The position numbers and the translations under genes are program-made. A stretch of 64,000 nucleotides of DNA, from the NCBI RefSeq assembly GCF_021390395.1, contig NZ_JAJUWT010000012.1, positions 62,001 through 126,000 on the forward strand, written 5' to 3'. This DNA comes from Saccharothrix sp. S26. Lineage in GTDB: Bacteria; Actinomycetota; Actinomycetes; Mycobacteriales; Pseudonocardiaceae. Below are positions 1-7,779 of this stretch, piece by piece. Below the pieces are notes generated by a model. The model did not search any database, was not told where the DNA came from, and saw only the letters and a list, made by a program, of their open reading frames with translations. Every line of letters begins with the position of its first letter. The first letter of the stretch is position 1.

Positions 1-516
1 AACGCGAACATCCTGCTCGTGACCGCGCTGGGTGGCGTGGTGGGCGGGCTGCTCGGCTGCCAGTTCCTCGACCTGGGCTTCTGGCGGTCGGTCGGCGTGG
101 TGGCGGGCGGCACCGTCTTCGGGGTCGCCGTCGCACTCGGGCTGCTGACCGCAGACCGGCGTCCGGTCACGCGCCCGCGACGCACCGTGCCGGTCGCCCC
201 GGATCGCGAGCCGGTGTTCGCGCGGGCGGCGGAACCCGAACCCGCGGCGGCGAACCGGACCTGGTGGACCGAGGCACCCGCCCGGCCCGCGTCCGGCCCG
301 GCCGACCCCGCACCGACGCCACCCGACGACGGCCACGACGTCGGTCGGGCGGTGATCGCGCAGTGCCCGCGCTGCGGCGATTTCCGGCTGGACCTCCAGC
401 AACGGGCCGACGCCTACGCCTTCCACTGCCGCAACCCCCGCTGCGGCCACCGGTGGGAGTGGCGCGCGGGCACGCCGTGGCCGATGACGGTGATCCGCCG
501 CAACCTGACCGGATGA
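1..516 (+). CDS. Zinc-ribbon membrane protein, 5' end cut by window edge
   Basis: The frame is open from base 1, so the true start probably lies upstream; the first in-frame GTG is at 19. About 172 codons are visible. The N-terminal part holds two hydrophobic stretches (roughly residues 4-22 and 29-48 of the visible frame) separated by a short polar link. A proline/alanine-rich linker follows, then a C-terminal zinc-ribbon-like module with CPRCG and, about 20 residues later, CRNPRCG. It ends 30 bp before the VWA gene on the same strand, so it may belong to that operon. Zinc ribbons are common near TerY-type VWA and kinase genes. I do not recognise a named family; a regulatory or scaffold membrane protein is inference only. 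Confidence 0.7.
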   Translation, partial: NANILLVTALGGVVGGLLGCQFLDLGFWRSVGVVAGGTVFGVAVALGLLTADRRPVTRPRRTVPVAPDREPVFARAAEPEPAAANRTWWTEAPARPASGPADPAPTPPDDGHDVGRAVIAQCPRCGDFRLDLQQRADAYAFHCRNPRCGHRWEWRAGTPWPMTVIRRNLTG

Positions 517-546
517 CGTGACGACCGACGAAGAGGGGGGTGTGCC

Positions 547-1407
547 GTGGAGAAGTACCGACAGTCCGTGTCTCGGTCCGAGCCGGGGTGCGTGGTCATC
601 CTGCTGGACCGCTCGGACTCGATGAAGCTCGCCTGGGGCCGCACCGGCGCGTCGCTCGCGGAAGGCGCGGCGCTGGCGGTCAACAACATCCTGCTGGACA
701 TGTGCATCAAGGCGACCACCGAGGTCAACGCCCCGGTGCGGCACTACTTCGACGTGGGCATCTTCAGCTACGGCGCCCGCCTGACCGACCCGGGAGAGGG
801 CGTCGAGTCGGCGTTCGGCGGTGCGCTGGCCGGTCGCGGCCTCGTGCCGCTGCCGGAACTGGCCGAGCACCCCGTGGCGGTGCGCGAGGAGCCGTCCATC
901 GACGTGATGCCGGTGAGCGCGCGCATGCCGGTCTGGGTCGACCCCGTGCACGGGTACCGCACGCCGATGTGCCAGGCCATCGCGGTCGCCGGCGCGCACG
1001 TGTTCGACTGGGCCGCCGCGCACCCCGACTCGTTCCCGCCCATCGTCGTCAACATCACCGACGGCATGGTGACCGACAGCCCGTACGACGGCGCGACCCT
1101 GGAGGACTGGGTGCGGCGGCTGACGTCGATCGAGACCAACGACGGCGCGACGTTGTTCTTCAACGTCTTCCTCTCCCCCTTCGAGGTCACCGAAATCGTG
1201 TTCCCGTCCGACCCGACCGGGCTGCCCGCGCCCGGACCGGACCTGTTCGCGCTGAGCAGCCCGCTGCCGCCGCCGATGGTCGACAACGCCAGGGTCGACG
1301 GCTACGACGTCCGGCCGGGCGCGCGCGGCCTCGCGTTCAACGTCGGCCGATCGACCCTGCTGCGGGTGTTGCAGATCGGCACCAGGGTCCCGGATCGCGC
1401 GAGGTGA
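547..1407 (+). CDS. TerY-like von Willebrand factor A (VWA) protein
   Basis: A 286-residue soluble protein that is essentially one VWA domain. The metal-ion-dependent adhesion site is visible near the N-terminus as DRSDS (residues 21-25, a DxSxS motif), with a further acidic loop NITDG around residue 175. GTG start at 547 follows a purine-rich GAGGGGGG stretch. It is the first of three closely spaced genes: this VWA protein, a PP2C-like phosphatase (4-bp gap) and a kinase. That gene order matches the TerY-P triad of tellurite-resistance-associated systems, in which the VWA protein is thought to be an adaptor controlled by phosphorylation. The VWA fold is clear; the TerY assignment rests on size and context. 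Confidence 0.85.
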   Translation: MEKYRQSVSRSEPGCVVILLDRSDSMKLAWGRTGASLAEGAALAVNNILLDMCIKATTEVNAPVRHYFDVGIFSYGARLTDPGEGVESAFGGALAGRGLVPLPELAEHPVAVREEPSIDVMPVSARMPVWVDPVHGYRTPMCQAIAVAGAHVFDWAAAHPDSFPPIVVNITDGMVTDSPYDGATLEDWVRRLTSIETNDGATLFFNVFLSPFEVTEIVFPSDPTGLPAPGPDLFALSSPLPPPMVDNARVDGYDVRPGARGLAFNVGRSTLLRVLQIGTRVPDRAR

Positions 1408-1410
1408 GGT

Positions 1411-2205
1411 GTGCTCCACACCCGGCAGGTCGTCTTCTACGCGCCCAAGCGCGGCAACGCCGACGCCGAGTGGGAGGACGGCGCGGCGGCGGCTCCGGCA
1501 CAGGCCGGGCGCGGGCCGCGGTTCGCCGTCGCCGACGGCGCCACGCAGGGCTTCGGCTCCGCCCGGTGGGCCCAGCAGCTGGTCGCGGGCTTCGTCGGCG
1601 ACCAGGGCGCGCCGCCGGACCTGGCGGTGGACGCGTTGCACCACTGGGCGTCGGACGTGCAGGAGCGGTGGCGGGACGACCCGCGCCTGTCCGGCGCGAC
1701 CGACCTGCAACGGCTCAAGCAGGCCACGGTGGGCTCGTTCGCCACGTTCCTGGGCTGCGAGCTGCGCGACCTGACCGGGCCGCGCCCGCGCTGGGCGGCG
1801 GTCGCGTTGGGCGACGCGGTGCTGTTCCACGTCCGCGAGCACCGGGTGGTGGCGCAGTTCCCGCGCATCGCGCCGGAGGAGTTCGGGTCCAACCCGGACG
1901 GTGTGCCGACCGGTGCGGCCGCGCTGGCCGAGCTGATCGGGCGGGCGCGGTTCGCCGACGGCGACCTCGCCGACGGTGACCTGCTCTACCTGGCCACGGA
2001 CGCGTTCGCGCAGTGGGTCACCGTGGCCGACCGGCGCGACCCGCGGGCGTTGTGGAGCACGTTGGCCGGGTTGGACCACCCCGAGGCGTTCCGGGGCCTG
2101 GTGCGCGGCCGGCGGGCAGCGGGCGAGATGGTCAACGACGACGTCACCCTGATGCGGGTGCGCCTCGAACGGTCACCGGCCACGCACTTGGTGGTGTGCC
2201 TGTGA
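1411..2205 (+). CDS. PP2C-like serine/threonine phosphatase
   Basis: 264 residues. PP2C hallmarks are recognisable though divergent: VADGATQGFGS near residue 45 (metal-binding DG motif), a GDAVLFHV strand around residue 135, LATDAFAQW around 195 and NDDVTLMRV near the C-terminus (usual DD/DN metal ligand). Expected to be a manganese/magnesium-dependent protein phosphatase that opposes the neighbouring kinase. GTG start 4 bp after the VWA gene with GAGG just upstream; its stop overlaps the kinase start in a GTGA, so the three genes are translationally coupled. The usual SDG motif is replaced by ATDAF, so activity may be altered. Confidence 0.82.
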   Translation: MLHTRQVVFYAPKRGNADAEWEDGAAAAPAQAGRGPRFAVADGATQGFGSARWAQQLVAGFVGDQGAPPDLAVDALHHWASDVQERWRDDPRLSGATDLQRLKQATVGSFATFLGCELRDLTGPRPRWAAVALGDAVLFHVREHRVVAQFPRIAPEEFGSNPDGVPTGAAALAELIGRARFADGDLADGDLLYLATDAFAQWVTVADRRDPRALWSTLAGLDHPEAFRGLVRGRRAAGEMVNDDVTLMRVRLERSPATHLVVCL

Positions 2206-3440
2206 CGCGCTACCCGACGCCCGACGAGTACATGAAGGCGGTGCAGCGGCCGGACTGCTTCGTCGCCGAGGAGCTGCGCGGGCTGCGGCTCGTGACGCAC
2301 CCGCTGTACGGGATACCGATGCCGGCCGCGGGCACCAGCGCCGTGGTGTTCAAGGCGACGGCCGGTGCCGAGGCGCAGGCGCTGCGGTTCTTCACCAGGG
2401 ACGACGTGTCCAGCAGCGAGCGTTACGGCGCGTTGTGGGAGCACTTCACCGCGCACCGGCTGGAGAGCGTGGTCGCCCTGCCCCGGTGGATCGACGACGG
2501 CGTCCGCGTCAACGGGCGCGTCTGGCCGGTGGTGCGGATGCAGTGGGTGGAGGGCCACACGCTCAACCGCCACGTGGACGAGCTGGTGGAGCGCGCGGAC
2601 ACCACGTCGTTGTCCGCGCTGGCGGGCTCGTGGCGCGGCTTGGTGACGCGGATCCAGCGGGCCGGGTTCGCGCACGGCGACCTCCAGCACGGCAACGTCC
2701 TGGTCGGCCGGGGTGGCGAGCTGACGCTGGTCGACTTCGACTGCTCGTGGATCGAGCGGTTCTCCGGGGCGCTGCCGCCCAGCGAGACCGGGCACCGCAA
2801 CTACCAGCCCGAACACCGGCCGTGGGGTCGGTGGATGGACACGTTCTCCGGGCTGGTCATCTACCTGTCGCTGCTGGCGCTGGCGAAGGACCCGACCGGC
2901 TGGCGCGCCTGCCACACCGGGGAGAACCTGCTGTTGCGGCGGGAGGACTTCCGGCCGCCGTTCGACACGCCACCGTGGGCGCGCCTGGCCGCGATCGGCG
3001 ACCCGCAGGTGGACGAGGTGGCGGCCCGGCTCCAGCAGTGCTGCACGCCGGGGTGGGTCGCGCGGTCGGGCCTGGACGACCTGCTCGCGCCCCGCGTCAC
3101 GCCGTGGTGGGAGCGGACGCCCACGGTGGTGGCGCCGACACGCGTGCCCGTGCCCGCCGCACCCCCGCCGGTCACCGCGCCCGTGCGGCCACCGGTCGTC
3201 GCGCCGCGGGACGGCAACTGGTGGGCCGCGGTCGACCCGGCCGTTCGCGCCGTGCCCGGAGCGGCCCGGCCGCCCGGGCGGAAGCGGCCGTCGGTGGCGG
3301 TCGTGGTCCTGGTCGCGTTGCTGGCCGGCTCGGTGGTCGCCGGGCTCGGGGAGGACTCGGAGCTCGGACCGGCGCTCGGGGCCGTGGTGACGCTGGTCGC
3401 GCTCGTCATCGGGTTGGTGTGGCGCAGGAGGGTCGGTTAG
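2202..3440 (+). CDS. Tail-anchored Ser/Thr protein kinase-like protein
   Basis: 412 residues from a GTG that overlaps the upstream phosphatase stop by 4 bp; an in-frame upstream start at 2013 would overlap that gene by almost 200 bp and is rejected. The kinase core shows the catalytic loop HGDLQHGN (about residue 158) and a metal-binding VDFD (about residue 177, in place of DFG). The glycine loop is poorly defined, as in atypical kinases of TerY-P triads. After the core come a proline/valine-rich linker (about 305-365) and two C-terminal hydrophobic segments (about 367-387 and 392-408), so the kinase should sit on the inner membrane face. The likely substrate is the VWA protein or a membrane partner. 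Confidence 0.85.
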   Translation: MTRYPTPDEYMKAVQRPDCFVAEELRGLRLVTHPLYGIPMPAAGTSAVVFKATAGAEAQALRFFTRDDVSSSERYGALWEHFTAHRLESVVALPRWIDDGVRVNGRVWPVVRMQWVEGHTLNRHVDELVERADTTSLSALAGSWRGLVTRIQRAGFAHGDLQHGNVLVGRGGELTLVDFDCSWIERFSGALPPSETGHRNYQPEHRPWGRWMDTFSGLVIYLSLLALAKDPTGWRACHTGENLLLRREDFRPPFDTPPWARLAAIGDPQVDEVAARLQQCCTPGWVARSGLDDLLAPRVTPWWERTPTVVAPTRVPVPAAPPPVTAPVRPPVVAPRDGNWWAAVDPAVRAVPGAARPPGRKRPSVAVVVLVALLAGSVVAGLGEDSELGPALGAVVTLVALVIGLVWRRRVG

Positions 3441-3453
3441 GCGGCCGCGCCAC

Positions 3454-4737
3454 TCACGACTCGCGCCGGTGCAGGGCCATCACGCCGAGGACCACTCCCG
3501 CCATCATCGCGGTCACGCCCAGGGCGGTCAGCGACGCCAGCGCGGGCACGTTCGTCGCGAGCAGCAGGACGACGATGCCGAGCAAGCCGAACACCATGCC
3601 GAGCCGGCCCGACCGGCGGGCGTTCCACCGTGACGCGGGAGGTTGGGGTCCGGGTGGCTCCGGTGCGGGCTGTGGCGCGGTGGAGGGTTGAGCGGCGGAG
3701 GGTTGAGCGACGGACCACTGCGGCGGTGGCTGCTGTTCCGCTGTGGACGGTTGCGCGGTGGAGGGCGGTGTCGTGGACGGTTGTGCTGCGGGTGAAGTCG
3801 GGGTGCGAGGGCGAGCCGTCGTGCCCTGCCACCACGGCTGTGTGGGCGGCGGGCCGGTCGGCTTCGGCTCCTCGGCGGCGGTCTGAGGTTCGGCCGCCAT
3901 CACGTCCCGCAACCACGTCGGCGTCGTCGCGGGCCCGGTCGTCCCGGGTTCTTCGGGCGGCGGCGCTTTCGGCGGCTCCACCGGCGCCTGCTCCGCAGCG
4001 GGTGGCGGACCGATCACCACCGGGTGCTGCTGCCAGTAGTCCGCGCCGGACAACCAGGTCACGCCCTCGGGCAGCTCCTCGCCCTCACCCGGTTCGACGT
4101 TGGCCAGGATCTCGTCGATCTCCCGCGTGTTCAGGTTCGTGATCTCGCCGCGCTCGCGGAACTCGCGCAGCAGCTTAATGATGTCGGCCCGGGCGACCTC
4201 GTCGCGCTCGGTGCGCAGGTGCCGGCGCAACTGGCCGATGATGATCTCCTGCCGCTCCGGCGAGATCGGCTGCGGCCCGAGCAGCTCGGCGATCCTGTAG
4301 AGGTACTCGAACGGCACCTTGGGCGGCGTGGGCATCGGGTTCGGCAGCACGCGCGGCCGGGCGGTCAGCTCGGTGAGCGCGCCCGCCAGCGACACGATGG
4401 CATCGGCGCTGCGCTCCCGGTAGTCGACCAGCTGCCGTTCCATGATCGGGATGCGCAGGTTGTCCAGCGGTCCCACCTGCACCGGGAGCACGGGCACGCC
4501 GAGCTGCTGGGCGTAGTCGAACTCCGCGTGACAGGGCACCGACCTCCACGACGCCTCCGACAGCGCGAACACGAACACCCGCGCGGCCTGGATCGTGCGG
4601 ATGATCTCGCGCCACCACAGCTCGCCGCCGTGGATCTCGTGGTCGAGCCAGACCTGGTGCCCCATCCGGTCGAGGTCCTGCCGGAGGGCGCGCACCAGGT
4701 TCTCGTCGGCACGGGTGTAACTGACGAAGACGGTCAT
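3454..4737 (-). CDS. TIR-domain protein with proline-rich linker and two C-terminal membrane segments
   Basis: 427 residues. The N-terminal ~130 residues are a TIR domain beginning FVSYTRAD, with a W30-L-D core and the CHAEFDYA segment holding E72, where many TIR NADases keep their catalytic glutamate. A helical middle region (about 150-230) is followed by a long Pro/Thr/Ala-rich linker (about 235-355). Two hydrophobic segments (about 370-388 and 393-417) end the protein. Start ATG with GGAGG about 9 bp upstream. It converges on the kinase gene with only 13 bp between stops. Bacterial TIR proteins are often NAD-consuming immune effectors or signal adaptors; here the partner could be the triad next door, which is inference. 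Confidence 0.85.
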   Translation of the reverse strand: MTVFVSYTRADENLVRALRQDLDRMGHQVWLDHEIHGGELWWREIIRTIQAARVFVFALSEASWRSVPCHAEFDYAQQLGVPVLPVQVGPLDNLRIPIMERQLVDYRERSADAIVSLAGALTELTARPRVLPNPMPTPPKVPFEYLYRIAELLGPQPISPERQEIIIGQLRRHLRTERDEVARADIIKLLREFRERGEITNLNTREIDEILANVEPGEGEELPEGVTWLSGADYWQQHPVVIGPPPAAEQAPVEPPKAPPPEEPGTTGPATTPTWLRDVMAAEPQTAAEEPKPTGPPPTQPWWQGTTARPRTPTSPAAQPSTTPPSTAQPSTAEQQPPPQWSVAQPSAAQPSTAPQPAPEPPGPQPPASRWNARRSGRLGMVFGLLGIVVLLLATNVPALASLTALGVTAMMAGVVLGVMALHRRES

Positions 4738-4843
4738 GGGTCACGCCCTCCGGTCCGGGCACGTCGCTCCTACCTGTTTGGTCGCCCGCGAGCGCCCTTT
4801 CGTTGCGCCCCGACGCGGCGCGATGTCGGCGATCCGGCGTCGT

Positions 4844-4849
4844 TACGAT
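4844..4849 (+). promoter_or_regulatory. -10 element TACGAT for a leaderless transcript
   Basis: TACGAT fits TANNNT and lies exactly six bases before the ATG at 4856, which would put the transcription start on the start codon. No ribosome binding site precedes that ATG. The same spacing recurs at three other genes in this window (30097, 30439, 60383). No convincing -35 box is visible. Confidence 0.6.
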
Positions 4850-4855
4850 GACCGC

Positions 4856-5485
4856 ATGGCCCTGATCCACCAAGCCACGCTGAACCCGACCAAGGCCGAA
4901 CTGCTGGCCGGCTGGCTGCCCGGCCGCGCCTGGCACACCGGACCGACCGGTGCGGTCCGGCGGGTGGCGGGCTACCGCTTCGACGACCCGGCGGGCGCGG
5001 TCGGGATCGAGACGATGCTGGTCCAGGTCGGCGACGGGCCGGTGTTCCAGGTGCCGCTCACCTACCGCGACGCGCCGCTGGACGGTGGCGACGAGTGGCT
5101 CATCGGCACCTCCGAGCACTCGACGCTGGGCAAGCGCTGGGTCTACGACGCGTTCGGCGACCCCGTGTACGCGGCCGCGCTGGCGGAGGCGATCCTCGGC
5201 GGGCACGGCCAGGCCGAGGAGTTCCTCCAGGTCGAGGACCGGCTCCAGCCCCGGGAGCTCAGCATGGGCATCACCGTGACCGGGCACGGGCGTGCGGAGC
5301 GGCCGGTCGCGGGCGCGGTCGAGCGCGTGGTCGAGGGCGACCCCGCCACGATCGTCACGGCGACGGTCGAGCTGACCGTCCGCCGTCGCCTCGACACCGA
5401 GCGCGAGCTCACCGGCGTCGTCCTGGCCGGCACGTGGGCCGGCCAGGAGACGCCGGTGCCGCTGGCGTCCGCCTCGCCGCGCTGA
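4856..5485 (+). CDS. Maltokinase N-terminal cap-like protein
   Basis: 209 residues, cytoplasmic. The opening ALIHQATLNPTKAELLAGWLP and the later GDEWLIGTSEHSTLGKRWVYDA pattern resemble the N-terminal cap domain of actinobacterial maltokinases, here without the kinase domain. Such stand-alone proteins are widespread in actinomycetes and have no established activity; a role in glucan or maltose-1-phosphate metabolism is only a family-based guess. The ATG at 4856 is chosen because it lies 6 bp after a TACGAT -10 element (leaderless) and matches the start of the conserved region; an upstream in-frame start at 4736 would overlap the divergent TIR gene's start. A small 6-bp hairpin spans its stop. 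Confidence 0.75.
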   Translation: MALIHQATLNPTKAELLAGWLPGRAWHTGPTGAVRRVAGYRFDDPAGAVGIETMLVQVGDGPVFQVPLTYRDAPLDGGDEWLIGTSEHSTLGKRWVYDAFGDPVYAAALAEAILGGHGQAEEFLQVEDRLQPRELSMGITVTGHGRAERPVAGAVERVVEGDPATIVTATVELTVRRRLDTERELTGVVLAGTWAGQETPVPLASASPR

Positions 5486-5492
5486 GCGCGGC

Positions 5493-6935
5493 TCAGTCCT
5501 TCCAGGGCATCTCGTCGCGCAGGCCGTCGTGGATCGCGTAAGCGTTCTTCACCGCCGCCTTCAACGCGCCCTCGACCCACCTGCGGTGCCGCCGGTCGCA
5601 GGCGTCGTTGGCGAACCACACCCGGTTCACCGGCCGGATCACGTCCTCGTAGAACGTCTCGCTCATCTCGAACGCCCGGAACAGCGGGCCGATGCCGCAC
5701 GCGAACCAGTCCAGCGCCCAGTCCTTGTACACGCCGAACTCGAACGTGTCCCGCGCCTCCGGGTGGATCTTGACCAGGTCCTCCAGCGCCTGCATCACGC
5801 TCTCCTCGCCGGCCAGCGGCGTGTACGGCATGCTGTCCTGCTCCCAGCAGTACGACGCGATCATCACGCCCTTGCGGAACCGGGTGTCCTGTCCCGCGGG
5901 CGGGTAGACGATGTTGCGGATCGCCAGGTCGGTCACGGTGAGGCCGTGCGTGATGCCGTACGCGCTCTCCCACCACCGCTCGCTGAACTGCATGAACAGC
6001 TTGTGCGCGCGGCCGTAGTAGGTGTTGCGGATGGCGTACCACTTGTCCGGGTCGAGCCCGCCGATCTCCATGTGCCGCAGGCTGGCGAACGGCACCGTCA
6101 CGATGCACTCGTCCGCCGCGACGGTCTGCGAGCGGCGGCCGGCGCGGTAGTGCACGCGCACCCCGCTGTCGTCCTGGTCGATGCCGTGCACGAGCGCGCC
6201 GAGGCGGATGTCGTCCATCAGCATCGGCTCGAACGCGCGCGGCAGCGAGTCGGCGCCGTCCACGATGTAGTTCAGGTGGCCGAACACGTCCTCGTAGAAG
6301 TGCGAGAACCACTCGACCAGCGAGAAGTGGTAACGCCCTTCCAGGTTGAACAGCGGCCCGAGCATCGACAGGGCACCGTCGCTCAGGCCCCGTTCCTTGA
6401 GGTAGCCCAGCAGCGTGTACCGGTCGTAATCGGTGAGCAGCCGGTGCCACGCCTTCGCCTCTTCCTCCTGTTCCATGATGTCGATGAGCGGCTGCACGGT
6501 GTGCCGCAGCAGCTCGTGCGGCGCTTTGTCCGCTTCGCCGGGAGCGAGGGCGAACGAGAACTGGTCGGCGGTGAAGTCGCGCCGCCGCACGCCCTTTCCC
6601 TGGAGGTACACGAAAGTGTCCTCGTCGTACATCGGGAACGGCTTGGTGGCGAGCTTGAACTTCTCGTCGATCAACCAGGAGACCAGCGGGTGCTGTTGTG
6701 GGAACCGCATCGCGCCGAACTCGCCGTACATGTCACCCGCGAACTCGCGATGGGTCAGGATCCGCCCGCCCAACCGGTTCTGACCTTCGAGGATCGTCAC
6801 CTCGTGGCCGGCTTCCTTCAGCAGCATGGCGGCGGTCAGGCCGGCCATTCCGGCGCCGACGACCACGATCCGCCGCCGCGGCGCGGAACTGTCCGGCAAA
6901 CCTTCCTTGAGCAGGTCGAGCGCATCCAACCCCAT
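5493..6935 (-). CDS. Flavin monoamine oxidase / L-amino-acid oxidase family protein
   Basis: 480 residues. The Rossmann FAD motif VVVGAGMAGLTAAML lies near residue 24, followed by the family's EGQNRLGGR (about residue 50) and a C-terminal FAD-contact region ending near residue 460. The fold is that of flavin amine oxidases, which oxidise primary amines or amino acids to imines with H2O2 release. Substrate cannot be read from sequence; tryptophan monooxygenase-like and L-amino-acid oxidase activities are both possible. ATG at 6935 is preceded by GTGAGGTGG; the 38 in-frame codons upstream look non-coding. It is a single gene converging on the maltokinase-cap gene, and its stop falls inside a short inverted repeat (5482-5496) that may act as a weak terminator. 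Confidence 0.85.
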   Translation of the reverse strand: MGLDALDLLKEGLPDSSAPRRRIVVVGAGMAGLTAAMLLKEAGHEVTILEGQNRLGGRILTHREFAGDMYGEFGAMRFPQQHPLVSWLIDEKFKLATKPFPMYDEDTFVYLQGKGVRRRDFTADQFSFALAPGEADKAPHELLRHTVQPLIDIMEQEEEAKAWHRLLTDYDRYTLLGYLKERGLSDGALSMLGPLFNLEGRYHFSLVEWFSHFYEDVFGHLNYIVDGADSLPRAFEPMLMDDIRLGALVHGIDQDDSGVRVHYRAGRRSQTVAADECIVTVPFASLRHMEIGGLDPDKWYAIRNTYYGRAHKLFMQFSERWWESAYGITHGLTVTDLAIRNIVYPPAGQDTRFRKGVMIASYCWEQDSMPYTPLAGEESVMQALEDLVKIHPEARDTFEFGVYKDWALDWFACGIGPLFRAFEMSETFYEDVIRPVNRVWFANDACDRRHRRWVEGALKAAVKNAYAIHDGLRDEMPWKD

Positions 6936-7417
6936 CGAGACCACCTCACACCGGATCGACACCCGCGGGCACACCGCGGAGTTGTGCTGACAGCGGAGGT
7001 GGCCACCCTCGGTAATGCCGACCGTACTAGGCCGGAAACCGGCGGCCAACGCCCTGATGGGGTGAGCCGAATCGTCGCCGAACGACCTGGAACGAGGTCG
7101 CGGAAACGCAATACGGCGGTTTCACGGACCGGCCGGGTACGGCCGAACGGGGTATCCCATCCACCTGCCGGGTGGAAACCCCGACGAAGTGCGGACCCGC
7201 TGCGCCAACGCAGACCTCCGGCTCGACGGCCGGTTCGACGTGACGCGGAGGCGCGAGGGCCGGCGTCATCGCGCCGCCGGCGTGCCGTCGACTTAGGCGA
7301 TCCACGTGGTGCCGTGACGGACCTCCTCGGCGATGCCCGTGCGGCCGGCGGCAGGCCGGAGGGGCCGCGCCGTGGTGGCGGTCACACGACCCGGACCGAA
7401 GGTCTCCGCGTCCGACC

Positions 7418-7609
7418 TCACCGCGCCGAAGATCCGGGCACAAGATCGTCGAGCCGCGGGCCGTCGCGCCGCGGCTCACCCGGCCGGAGGTCACCGGGCC
7501 GGGTGTCGCCGAGCCGGACGGGGATGCGCCGCAGGTCGCCGGGCCGGAGGCCGCCGAACCGGGAACGACCGAGCCGAACGACCGCGCGGCCGCCGTCCGG
7601 CGTGTCCAC
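7418..7609 (-). pseudogene. Possible pentapeptide-repeat mini-ORF or remnant
   Basis: A 63-codon frame beginning with GTG. Its residues follow a five-residue period, with units such as GGLRP, GDLRR, GDTRP, GDLRP and GEPRR, close to the A(D/N)LxX pattern of pentapeptide-repeat proteins. It is far shorter than functional members and has no clear ribosome binding site. The plus strand shows a similar period in another frame (xxPxV), so the DNA repeat itself, not selection on a protein, may explain the pattern. I favour a degenerate remnant or low-complexity non-coding DNA. Confidence 0.25.
7448..7597. repeat. Degenerate 15-bp tandem repeat, about ten units
   Basis: Aligned by eye, successive 15-mers from 7448 follow a consensus close to GCCGAGCCGGAGGTC, with most units keeping a central GCCG. 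The unit length is five codons, so every frame gives pentapeptide periodicity. Confidence 0.6.
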
Positions 7610-7779
7610 GCGTCACGTCCGGTGTTCGCCGCGAGACTCGGCGTGGTCGATCGGCGGGTGGCCGTACTGTTTCTTCGCCGGCCCCGGCACAACGCCGGTC
7701 GGACCGGGAAGAGTGTGACCTGACCTGTGAACCAGCACCGCACGCTCGAAGGCACGGACAGAAGGGAATGGCCGGTCGG

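Larger units (their letters stand above)
6936..7779. other. 844-bp intergenic region between amine oxidase and carboxylase
   Basis: This gap lies between two divergently transcribed genes. The first ~450 bp hold no feature I can support beyond the expected amine-oxidase promoter. Bases 7448-7597 form a degenerate 15-bp periodic repeat, overlapping a 63-codon minus-strand frame (listed separately). The last ~150 bp before the carboxylase are unique sequence without a clear -35/-10 pair. Confidence 0.6.
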
